A stretch of DNA of 64,000 bases from Pseudodesulfovibrio thermohalotolerans (GTDB taxonomy: Bacteria > Desulfobacterota > Desulfovibrionia > Desulfovibrionales > Desulfovibrionaceae), in NCBI RefSeq assembly GCF_021353295.2, contig NZ_CP120635.1:2063501-2127500 (forward strand). Direction: 5' to 3'. Positions 45,294 to 52,167 of this stretch are shown here, in pieces. The translations under genes and the position numbers were made by a program. Under the pieces are notes generated by a model. That model worked only from the letters and a program-made list of their open reading frames with translations, was not told the origin of the DNA and searched no databases. Each line of letters starts with the position of its first letter. The stretch's first letter is position 1.

Positions 45294-46487
45294 ATGAAGC
45301 TTCTTTATCTCATAGCGGACGGCATGGGCGGATGGCCCCTGGAAGAACTGGGCGGCAAGACCACCATGGAAGCCGCGCACACGCCGAATATGGACGAACT
45401 GGCCCGCACGGGCGCGGTCGGTCTTGCGCAGACCGTCCCCGAGGGTATGGCCCCCGGCTCCGATGTGGCCAACATGGCCCTGCTCGGTTTCGACCCGGCC
45501 GTTTATCACACGGGCCGCGGCCCTATCGAGGCCGCCGCCCAAGGACTCTCCCTCGGCCCGGACGACCTGGTCTGGCGGCTCAATCTGGTGACTGTCTCCA
45601 AGCTGACCATCGACGGGGCCATGCGCGACTACTCCTCGGGGCACATTGCCTCCGAGATTTCTCGTCCCCTGGTGGAAAAACTCCAGGAGAAACTCGGCGA
45701 CGAGACCTACACCTTTTACCCGGGCATCCAATACCGCCATCTGCTGGTCCAGAAGGACGGCGCGTTGACCGACGACGCGCACCTGTTCATCAACCCGCCG
45801 CACGACATCACGGACAAGCCCATCAAGCTCGACCTGCGCGCCTTTTCCAAAAGCCCGCACCTGTGGGACCTTCTCTTCGAAGCCCATGAGTTCTTGGCCG
45901 ACCGATCCAACAACCGCTCGGCCGCCAACTCCATCTGGCCCTGGGGCCAGGGACGCCCCCTGAATCTCCCCGACTTCAAGGCAACCAACGGGCTCGACGG
46001 CGCAGTCATTTCCGCCGTGGACCTTATCAAGGGACTCGGCTTCGCTTCGAACATGTCTGTTCTGGACGTGCCGGGTGCCACAGGACTGCTCGACACCAAC
46101 TACGAAGGGAAAGTGGAAGCGGCCCTGTCCTTCCTTGAGGACCACGACTTCGTCTTCGTCCATCTGGAAGGACCGGACGAATGCGGCCACGGCGGCAGCG
46201 CAAGGGACAAGGTGGAGGCCATCTCACGGTTCGACGCGCGAATCGTCGCCCCCTTGCGTGAAGCGCTCAAGGATGAAGAGACCGCCTGGATCGTCACCTG
46301 CGACCACTTCACGCCCATCAAGGAACGGACTCACACTTCCGACCCGGTACCCTTCCTTCTCAACGGTCCGGGCTGTGCCCCTTCCGAGGTGGACGGCTTC
46401 AGCGAGAAAAATGCGGCCTCGGGCAAAAAACTGGACAACGGGCACGAACTGCTCGCCCACGCCCTCAAAATCTTCGGGATACGGTAA
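45294..46487 (+). CDS. Archaeal-type phosphoglycerate mutase family; proposed homoserine kinase
   Basis: A 397-residue alkaline-phosphatase-superfamily metalloenzyme. It has LIADGMGGWPLEELGGKTTMEAA at the start, VPEGMAPGSDVANMALLGFDP, and the late HLEGPDECGHGGSARDKVEAI. The motif CDHFTPIKERTH carries the last metal ligands. These fit the cofactor-independent phosphoglycerate mutase form (ApgM). A subgroup of this family found beside hom in genomes without thrB has been proposed to be homoserine kinase; the location here, 11 bases after hom, fits that proposal. Overlaps the next gene by one base (TAATG). Confidence 0.85.
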   Translation: MKLLYLIADGMGGWPLEELGGKTTMEAAHTPNMDELARTGAVGLAQTVPEGMAPGSDVANMALLGFDPAVYHTGRGPIEAAAQGLSLGPDDLVWRLNLVTVSKLTIDGAMRDYSSGHIASEISRPLVEKLQEKLGDETYTFYPGIQYRHLLVQKDGALTDDAHLFINPPHDITDKPIKLDLRAFSKSPHLWDLLFEAHEFLADRSNNRSAANSIWPWGQGRPLNLPDFKATNGLDGAVISAVDLIKGLGFASNMSVLDVPGATGLLDTNYEGKVEAALSFLEDHDFVFVHLEGPDECGHGGSARDKVEAISRFDARIVAPLREALKDEETAWIVTCDHFTPIKERTHTSDPVPFLLNGPGCAPSEVDGFSEKNAASGKKLDNGHELLAHALKIFGIR

Positions 46488-46906
46488 TGGCGACCCCAAA
46501 GGACTTCCCGGAACAAGACACCTGGTACACTCACTATGTCTCCTACGGCGAGACCGACGCCATGGCCGTGCTTTATCACGCCGAATACCTGCACCTGTTC
46601 GAACGCTCGCGTAGTCAGTTCATTCGTGAATCGGGCCTGAGCTACCGTGAGGCAGAGGCACGCGGCATCATGCTCCCGGTTCGCGATGCGGCCTGCCGCT
46701 ACCGCACCCCTGCGCGCTACGATGAACGCATCCATGTGCGCTGCGGCATCTCCAAATGGGGCAGGGCCTCGGTGAACTTCGTCTACGAAATCTGGAACGA
46801 CGACAAAACCGTCCTCCATGCCACCGGCTCCACCAGCCATGCCTGCGTCAACCTCGACGGCAAGCCTATCCCCATCCCCGGCTGGCTTCGCGATTTATTT
46901 CAATAA
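46487..46906 (+). CDS. YbgC/4-hydroxybenzoyl-CoA thioesterase-like hot-dog protein
   Basis: A 139-residue hot-dog-fold thioesterase. The catalytic-type stretch is YGETDAMAVLYHAEYLHLFERSR, with the conserved Asp. It continues YRTPARYDERIHVRCGISKWGRASVNFVYEI, as in YbgC and 4-hydroxybenzoyl-CoA thioesterases. Acyl-CoA substrate unknown. Start and stop overlap the preceding gene by one base, so translation is coupled. Confidence 0.9.
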   Translation: MATPKDFPEQDTWYTHYVSYGETDAMAVLYHAEYLHLFERSRSQFIRESGLSYREAEARGIMLPVRDAACRYRTPARYDERIHVRCGISKWGRASVNFVYEIWNDDKTVLHATGSTSHACVNLDGKPIPIPGWLRDLFQ

Positions 46907-46989
46907 AATCGCTTTATTGTCATGAATTTTACGGCAACATTTTCAAACAACCGTTTACAGTCCCGGAGAGGACCGGGTACACTTCCGTC

Positions 46990-47775
46990 ATGCGAATCGA
47001 CATACATACTCACGCTTTTCACAACAAGATAGCCGACAAGGCGGTCCACCATCTTGTGGATCACTACGGCATCAACCCGGTGGGAACCGGGAAAGCCGAC
47101 GACCTCATCGAACGACTCGACCGAGCCGGATTGGACAAAGCCGTTGTGCTGGCCGCAGCCACCTCGCCCCGCCAAGTCGTTCCCGCCAATAACTGGGCCA
47201 TCGAGTTGAAGAAGACCGCTCCCCGTTTTATCCCCTTCGGCACCCTGCACCCCGGCTACGACCGCAATGGCGAGGAACTGGAGCGGCTCGCCGCCAACGG
47301 TATTCAGGGCCTCAAGTTTCATCCCGATTTCCAGGGATTCCGCATGGACGATCCAGCGTTCTACGACCTCATGGAACTGGTTGACGAGCGGTTCATCTGC
47401 ATGTTCCACGTCGGCGACGACTTGCCGCCCGACCAAAACCCGTCCTGCCCGAAAAAAATGGCGGCCCTGCGCAAGACTTTCCCCAAACCGATCATGATCG
47501 CGGCCCACATGGGCGGCCTCAAACAATGGGAATACGCTATCAAGCACCTGGCCGGGCTGGATGTGTATGTGGACTGCTCCAGCGTCATGGACTTCGTGAA
47601 CGACGATCTGCTCGAACGCCTTGTGGAGGCTTTCACACCGGACCGCATCCTGTTTGGCAGCGATTATCCCTTGTACGACGCAGATAGGGAAATTCAGCGC
47701 ATATCCCGGCGTCTCAACATGTCCGAGGAACGGCTGGACGCCTTTTTGAGCCGCGCAGGCAAAATATTCGGTTAA
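46990..47775 (+). CDS. Amidohydrolase-family metal-dependent hydrolase
   Basis: A 261-residue TIM-barrel. MRIDIHTHAF supplies metal ligands H6 and H8. KFHPDFQGFR, MFHVGDDLPP, AAHMGGLKQWE and FGSDYPLYDADRE supply further His/Asp ligands in order. This matches the amidohydrolase-2 (uronate isomerase/decarboxylase-like) group. The product or substrate is not identifiable. An open frame upstream to 46756 overlaps the thioesterase and is rejected. GGAGAGGACC lies some 20 bases before the ATG, so the ribosome site is weak. Confidence 0.83.
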   Translation: MRIDIHTHAFHNKIADKAVHHLVDHYGINPVGTGKADDLIERLDRAGLDKAVVLAAATSPRQVVPANNWAIELKKTAPRFIPFGTLHPGYDRNGEELERLAANGIQGLKFHPDFQGFRMDDPAFYDLMELVDERFICMFHVGDDLPPDQNPSCPKKMAALRKTFPKPIMIAAHMGGLKQWEYAIKHLAGLDVYVDCSSVMDFVNDDLLERLVEAFTPDRILFGSDYPLYDADREIQRISRRLNMSEERLDAFLSRAGKIFG

Positions 47776-47862
47776 TATTACCCGACAGAATCATTTAGGC
47801 ATTGATAAATCGCCCTATAAGGGGCTATTGTCTGCCCAATATCGAAACATTCGGGAGTTTTC

Positions 47863-48078
47863 ATGTCCGCATTGCCGAAACTGCTGGCAGCGTGCCTTCT
47901 GGCCCTAGCCGCCTGCACGACAACAAGCTACAAAATTACTACCACGAACGGGCAAATCTATTTTGCCCAAGACAACCCGGTATACGACGTTTCCTCGGAC
48001 ACCTATGTCTTCGTCGACGAAAACGGCGAACAGGTGACCTTGGGAAAATGTGAAATCAAACTCATCAAAGAACAGTAG
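47863..48078 (+). CDS. YgdI/YgdR-like small lipoprotein (DUF903)
   Basis: A 71-residue lipoprotein with lipobox L-A-A-C18. The mature part YKITTTNGQIYFAQDNPVYDVSSDTYVFVDENGEQVTL is a single SH3-like small barrel, the YgdI/YgdR pattern of TTxDGxxxxxxxxPxxDxxxxxYxFxDxxGxxxxI. Outer-membrane location is expected. Function unknown. A terminator follows at once. Confidence 0.87.
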   Translation: MSALPKLLAACLLALAACTTTSYKITTTNGQIYFAQDNPVYDVSSDTYVFVDENGEQVTLGKCEIKLIKEQ

Positions 48079-48087
48079 ATTTCAAAG

Positions 48088-48116
48088 AAAAGCCCCGACA
48101 TTCCCGGGGCTTTTCT
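48088..48116 (+). terminator. Terminator of the YgdR-like gene
   Basis: AAAAGCCCCG/CGGGGCTTTT stem (48088-48097 with 48105-48114), loop of seven, T run. Confidence 0.92.
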
Positions 48117-48222
48117 TATGCGGCCCCATGTCAAGGACTCCCTATTTACTCGATTTCCCTATTTCTTAGGCCAGACTCCACCCTCACCATAACGGCTATT
48201 GGTTTGTATTCCTTTTCTTATT

Positions 48223-48325
48223 CGTGCTCTACGGCACCAAGTACCTATTCGGTACGTAAATCAGTTTAAGATCGCCATTTCTATTTTCGTGGTCTACGCC
48301 ACCAAAGCCCCGCCGCGATCTTTGT
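48223..48325 (-). ncRNA. Candidate bridge RNA region of the IS110 element
   Basis: Two 18-base units (48223-48240 and 48288-48305) differ at two places only. These two places pair with each other (C-G in one, G-C in the other), so both keep a GTGC/GCAC- or GTGG/CCAC-type hairpin with the same TCTACG loop. The second hairpin is enclosed by an 8-pair stem (48268-48275 with 48315-48322), leaving internal loops on both sides. A GTACC/GGTAC hairpin lies at 48241-48255. IS110 recombinases use a structured RNA from a non-coding end with paired internal loops; this is the obvious candidate. Extent is approximate. Confidence 0.5.
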
Positions 48326-49387
48326 TTACGACTGCGTTACAGGTAAGCTGAGCTTCCACAAAAGCGCGGCCAATTTACGAGCAAGCGCAGCTATTGCTTT
48401 TTGTGCCACACCATGTCGGCTATAAATTCGGTTGTAGAACTCCCTGGCCCACTCATCTCGCTGCTTCCACACCCAAGCTGCTTCAATCAGTAAACTTCGT
48501 AATCGCTTTTGACCGACCGGGCGAAGTGTTGCCTTACCCTTGCTGCCTCCACTTTGCCGCATCACTGGCGCAAGGCCCAGGTAAGCTGTCACCTCTTCGC
48601 TGCGATTGAAACGTTCCGGGCGGTAAACCTCTGCCGCAAAAGTCGTGGCCACGACTTCGCCAACGCCGGGAACGGACCTCATGGCGGCAATACGTCTTGC
48701 CTCGTCTTGTTCCCGGATGCTTATTCGCAAACGCTGATCCACTTTGCGTTGTGCACAAGCGAAGTACTCCAGTTCATCGAGCAAGCTTTCAAGAGTCTCT
48801 TTTGCCCCCGAAGGAAGTTCCACCTGATGAAGTGTGAGTATGGCAGCCTTGCTCCAATGGTCCAGATCGGCAGGCTCCTGCGCTCCAAGATAAAGAAGAA
48901 GTGAACGAATCCGTTGTTTAGCTCGACGAAGAGAGTCGGTGAGCTGATGCCTTCGACGCTCAAGAGCACGGAAGGCTTCAGCTTCAACGGAAGGAATGGC
49001 GATTGGTCTGATCAGGCCGGAGGCTGCCAGCTCTGCCAGTTTGCGGCAGTCCAGGCTGTCGGTCTTGTTGGTAGCGGTAATGGGGCGCGGGATTCGGCTT
49101 GGCGCAGCAACGACAACCGTAACACCTTCTGCTTCGAGGCTCCTGGCCAACTCAAAGCCAGTCGGTCCAGATTCATAGCAAACCGCGCCAACCTCAACAG
49201 GTAATGACATGACAAGCCGGGTGAGTGCTGTTGCATCAGCCGGACAAGTCCAGTCCTTCACGGCACCATCAGGTCTGAGCAAAGCCACGCTGAAACTCAG
49301 CTTATGGACGTCCACTCCTATCCATACCTTCTCGCCGGAAAACGCTTCAACAAACCGATGAACAGATGATACTTTGAGCTTTGCCAT
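48326..49387 (-). CDS. IS110-family transposase
   Basis: A 353-residue transposase. The N-terminal RuvC-like DEDD domain has VWIGVDVHKLSFSVAL, then VCYESGPTGFELA and the RIPRPITATNKTDSLDCRKLAELAASG stretch. The C-terminal Transposase_20 domain has MRSVPGVGEVVATTFAAEV followed by FNRSEEVTAYLGLAPVMRQSGGSKG, with the conserved serine. Full length and without stops or frameshifts, so possibly active. The start has GGGAGG five bases before it, but that site lies in a hairpin arm (49384-49454). Confidence 0.95.
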   Translation of the reverse strand: MAKLKVSSVHRFVEAFSGEKVWIGVDVHKLSFSVALLRPDGAVKDWTCPADATALTRLVMSLPVEVGAVCYESGPTGFELARSLEAEGVTVVVAAPSRIPRPITATNKTDSLDCRKLAELAASGLIRPIAIPSVEAEAFRALERRRHQLTDSLRRAKQRIRSLLLYLGAQEPADLDHWSKAAILTLHQVELPSGAKETLESLLDELEYFACAQRKVDQRLRISIREQDEARRIAAMRSVPGVGEVVATTFAAEVYRPERFNRSEEVTAYLGLAPVMRQSGGSKGKATLRPVGQKRLRSLLIEAAWVWKQRDEWAREFYNRIYSRHGVAQKAIAALARKLAALLWKLSLPVTQS

Positions 49388-49454
49388 GTCGGCCTCCCTT
49401 GGGTTTGGGTTTCACTGGTACTGTTACCAGCAAAACTTGGGAGTGCCGACATGG
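49384..49454 (-). promoter_or_regulatory. Hairpin sequestering the transposase ribosome site and start
   Basis: In the transcript, CCATGTCGGC-A-CTCCC (from 49454) pairs with GGGAG-GCCGACATGG (to 49384): 10 plus 5 pairs with one bulged A. The second arm contains both GGGAGG and the ATG. A six-pair hairpin CTGGTA/TACCAG (49415-49430) sits in the loop. Read-through transcripts from outside would fold and be poorly translated. Confidence 0.6.
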
Positions 49455-49484
49455 TATTTCTTTGTTCAGGTAAACAGGCACAGG

Positions 49485-49925
49485 TCACATTCGCCCGCGT
49501 ATTTTATAAACTCTTCCGCAGTCCAGACCGACGCCTTCCACGAAATCCTCCTGCTTGAGCTTCATCATCTCCATGGTCATGTGACAGGCCACCAACTTTA
49601 CCCCTTCCAGTTGCGCCATCTCGAACATCTCGGCGGCGCCGGGAATGTTGGCCTCGTTCATCCATTTCTTCATCATGCCGGTCGCAATGTGGGGCATTCC
49701 AGGGATCGCGCCCATGGTGCCTTCCGGATAAAACTTTAACTTCTCGATGCCGCCGGGCCGAATCACGTCCATTCCCATGAATGTGTAAAAAATGGTCGCG
49801 TCATTGCCGAGCCTGACGGAATTGAGCGCCATGACCAGCGCAGGCATTGCGCCATCCAAAGTTCCCCTGGAGGTAATGAAGCCGTGCTTCTGGTTCATGC
49901 CTCCGGTTTTCGTTGACTGGGACAT
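49485..49925 (-). CDS. DsrE/DsrF-like family protein
   Basis: A 146-residue protein of the DsrE2/peroxiredoxin-like DsrE group: FITSRGTLDGAMPALVMALNSVRLGNDATIFYTFMGMDV, then PHIATGMMKKWMNEANIPG and VKLVACHMTMEMMKLKQEDF. The Cys in V-A-C-H-M-T-M is the conserved sulfur-accepting position of the family. A second Cys lies in GLDCGRVY. Such proteins move sulfane sulfur in sulfur-metabolising bacteria. Methionine-rich. ATG 49925 has GGGGGA before it. The MarR-type gene directly upstream may control it. Confidence 0.87.
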   Translation of the reverse strand: MSQSTKTGGMNQKHGFITSRGTLDGAMPALVMALNSVRLGNDATIFYTFMGMDVIRPGGIEKLKFYPEGTMGAIPGMPHIATGMMKKWMNEANIPGAAEMFEMAQLEGVKLVACHMTMEMMKLKQEDFVEGVGLDCGRVYKIRGRM

Positions 49926-49973
49926 AACATCCCCCCAATATTTCATCGTATTAACTTTTATATTAAAAAAAAA

Positions 49974-50456
49974 TTACTCGACCACATCCTTTGCCGTCTT
50001 CATGTGACAAGAAAGCAAGGAAAGAGAATTAAGCAATTCTCCACGCTGTTCAGAGCTGAACTGTTCAAGCACGATTCGGTGCATCTCGAAACGAAACCTG
50101 GAAATATCCTTGAGAAGTCTTCCCCCTGCCGACGTCAGGGAAAGTAGCTTCACCCGGAAATCGGCCGGATCGGGCAACGACACAAGGAAACCACGTCGGA
50201 CAAGGGCCGCGACTAGCTTTGTCACCCTGCTCTTGGCAACATTGAGACGATAGGCCAGAGCCTTGGCCGTCAGGTATCGTTCCCCATTGAACTGTAGTAG
50301 ACAGCGCAACTGGGCATCGGGCAGATCGAACCGTTCGCTCTGATCCTGCATCCGCTCCCGGCAACATTGGAAAATACCTTCCATGAGGTGTCGAAATTCC
50401 GCTACGTCCCGATCTGGGATCAATGTGTCGTCTTTTTTGTTCATACTATTTACCAT
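49974..50456 (-). CDS. MarR-family transcriptional regulator
   Basis: A 160-residue winged-helix repressor type: helix-turn-helix YLTAKALAYRLNVAKSRVTKLVAALVRRGFL, then the wing VSLPDPADFRVKLLSLTSAGGRLL and a C-terminal dimer helix. No cofactor cysteines in the typical OhrR place. The ribosome site is weak; ATG 50444 (MNKKDD) is an equal alternative start. It lies 48 bases upstream of the DsrE-like gene on the same strand and is its likely partner. Confidence 0.87.
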   Translation of the reverse strand: MVNSMNKKDDTLIPDRDVAEFRHLMEGIFQCCRERMQDQSERFDLPDAQLRCLLQFNGERYLTAKALAYRLNVAKSRVTKLVAALVRRGFLVSLPDPADFRVKLLSLTSAGGRLLKDISRFRFEMHRIVLEQFSSEQRGELLNSLSLLSCHMKTAKDVVE

Positions 50457-50499
50457 ATCGGTGAGTCACGGATGTCAACCAGAGGGAATGTACACACAA

Positions 50500-50539
50500 C
50501 AAAAAAAGCCTCTTCGCGCCGAAACGCAAAGAGGCTTTC
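50500..50539 (-). terminator. Terminator of the amino-acid ABC genes
   Basis: AAAGCCTCTT/AAGAGGCTTT stem (50505-50514 with 50529-50538), 14-base loop, T run on the minus strand. Confidence 0.83.
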
Positions 50540-50557
50540 AAGCCGATCCAGATGGGA

Positions 50558-51268
50558 TCAGCCGAGATCCGGAACCGCGCCTTTTTCTTCGCGAGCTCCG
50601 CTGCCCGCAGACAGTTTGCGCTCAAGCGCGTTGAAAAAGCGGGAAAAGCCGAAGGTCAATGTCAGATAGATGACCCCGACCCCGACCAGGAACGGAACAT
50701 AGGTGTAATACCGCGCACCCAGCACCTTGGCGGTGAACATGAGTTCTGCGACGCCGATGGTGGAGATCAGGGACGAATCCTTGAGCAGAACGATAAGTTC
50801 GTTTCCAAGGGGCGGAATCATCCGTTTGAGGGCCTGGGGAAGGATAACGTGGAACATGGCCTGCACATGCGTCAGCCCTGTGCCGCGTGCGGCCTCCATC
50901 TGTCCCTTGTTGATAGACTGGATACCGGCGCGAATGATTTCGGCGTTGTACGCGCCACTGTTGATACCCAACGCCACGATACCCGTAAGAAGCGGGTCGG
51001 GAGTGTAGCTCTCGCCAGTGACCGTCATGAAAATCTGCGGGAATCCGAGATAAAAGAAAAATATCTGCAACAACATAGGGGTGCCGCGAATGATCTGAAT
51101 GTAGATGTCGGCTATGATGCGGATATGCAGACGGCGGCTGATGCGCCCGGTTCCTGCCAGGATGCCGAGAAAGAGCCCCAAAGACAAAGCCCCGAAGGTT
51201 ATCTGCAGCGTGGTCCATGCGCCCTGAAGGAGCATGTCCTGGTGTTTGAAGATAAGGGAAAAATCCAT
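50558..51268 (-). CDS. Polar amino-acid ABC transporter permease
   Basis: A 236-residue HisM/GlnP-type membrane protein: GAWTTLQITFGALSLGLFLGILAG near the N-terminus, then IRGTPMLLQIFFFYLGFPQ. The coupling helix AARGTGLTHVQAMFHVILPQALKRMIPPLGNE is also present. ATG 51268 has AGGAG 8 bases before it. It follows the binding-protein gene. No ATPase subunit is present beside it, so one encoded elsewhere must be shared. Confidence 0.93.
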   Translation of the reverse strand: MDFSLIFKHQDMLLQGAWTTLQITFGALSLGLFLGILAGTGRISRRLHIRIIADIYIQIIRGTPMLLQIFFFYLGFPQIFMTVTGESYTPDPLLTGIVALGINSGAYNAEIIRAGIQSINKGQMEAARGTGLTHVQAMFHVILPQALKRMIPPLGNELIVLLKDSSLISTIGVAELMFTAKVLGARYYTYVPFLVGVGVIYLTLTFGFSRFFNALERKLSAGSGAREEKGAVPDLG

Positions 51269-51324
51269 CGCCAAAACTCCTGAAAAGGCCGGGGACGCAA
51301 GGCCCCGGCCCGGTTACGCCAAAA

Positions 51325-52083
51325 CTACAGATTCCACTTCTTGACGATGGCGGCATAGGTGCCGTCAGCCTTCACTTCCGCCAGCGCCTTGTTCAGGGCG
51401 GTGAGCAGATCGTCGTTACCCTTGCGGGTAATCATGGCGAACTCCTCGAAGGAAAGCGGCTCTCCGGCGCGCTTGAACATACCGCGCTTGACGAACTCGT
51501 CGGCCACGGAGATGTCGGCGATGACCGCGTCGGCGGCCTTGGTATTCAGCATCATGAAGGCGATGTTGTAACTCTCCGGCTTGACAACTTCCGCGCCCTC
51601 AATCTTGTCGGCCTCCTGCTCGCCGGTGGTGCCGAGCTGAACCGCAATCTTCCGGCCCTTAAGGTCGGCGGCGGACTTGATCTCGGAATCACTGCGAACC
51701 ACGATGACCTGGCCGCTGGCGAAATAGGGAGCGGAGAAGCTCACCTGCTCGGCGCGCTCGGGCGAAATGGAGAAGCCGGACATGCCCATGTCCACCTGAC
51801 CGCTCTGGGTGGCGGTAACGATGGCGGCGAAGTCCATGGTCACCCACTTGACCTTGATGCCCATCTTGGCGGCAATGGCGTCAAGCAGGTCGACATCGAA
51901 ACCAACGCGCTCGCCGCCGTCGCCGATGGCTTCGAACGGAGGATAGTCGGGAGAGTTGCCCACGGTGATCTCACCGGCGGCTTTGACCTTCTCCAGGGTG
52001 GTTCCGGCCTGGGCGAAAGAGAAAGCACACAGCGTAAGAGCCATGACCAGCATGAGGATGACGCGCAATTTGCTGAACTTCAT
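51325..52083 (-). CDS. Amino-acid ABC transporter substrate-binding protein
   Basis: A 252-residue periplasmic protein with a signal peptide (MKFSKLRVILMLVMALTLCAFSFAQA). The family-3 solute-binding fold follows: VGNSPDYPPFEAIGDGGERVGFDVDLLDAIAAKMG, then GMSGFSISPERAEQVSFSAPYFASGQ. It binds one amino acid for import; the ligand cannot be read off. AAGGAGACAGAT precedes the ATG. Confidence 0.94.
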   Translation of the reverse strand: MKFSKLRVILMLVMALTLCAFSFAQAGTTLEKVKAAGEITVGNSPDYPPFEAIGDGGERVGFDVDLLDAIAAKMGIKVKWVTMDFAAIVTATQSGQVDMGMSGFSISPERAEQVSFSAPYFASGQVIVVRSDSEIKSAADLKGRKIAVQLGTTGEQEADKIEGAEVVKPESYNIAFMMLNTKAADAVIADISVADEFVKRGMFKRAGEPLSFEEFAMITRKGNDDLLTALNKALAEVKADGTYAAIVKKWNL

Positions 52084-52167
52084 ATCTGTCTCCTTGTAAA
52101 AATGATTAATGGATCAATCCGGCCGGAGTGGCGGGAAAATTATACAAGCTCTTCATGACGGAAAGGT

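Larger units (their letters stand above)
48126..49454 (-). mobile_element. IS110-family insertion sequence (IS1111-like layout)
   Basis: One transposase gene flanked by a long downstream non-coding end (48126-48325) and a short upstream end. Sub-terminal inverted repeats of the form CCATGTC-(3-4)-ACTCCC are seen at 48126-48142 and, inverted, at 49439-49454. Repeats inset from the tips are described for the IS1111 subgroup, and the longer non-coding end after the transposase also fits it. No target duplication is expected for this family. It sits just past a terminator and before the DsrE-like gene, so it breaks no gene. Exact tips are not determined. Confidence 0.8.

Noticed and set aside
46756..46989. 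N-terminal extension of the amidohydrolase
   Set aside because: It overlaps the thioesterase gene in another frame and is arginine/proline-rich; MRIDIHTHAF is the natural start.
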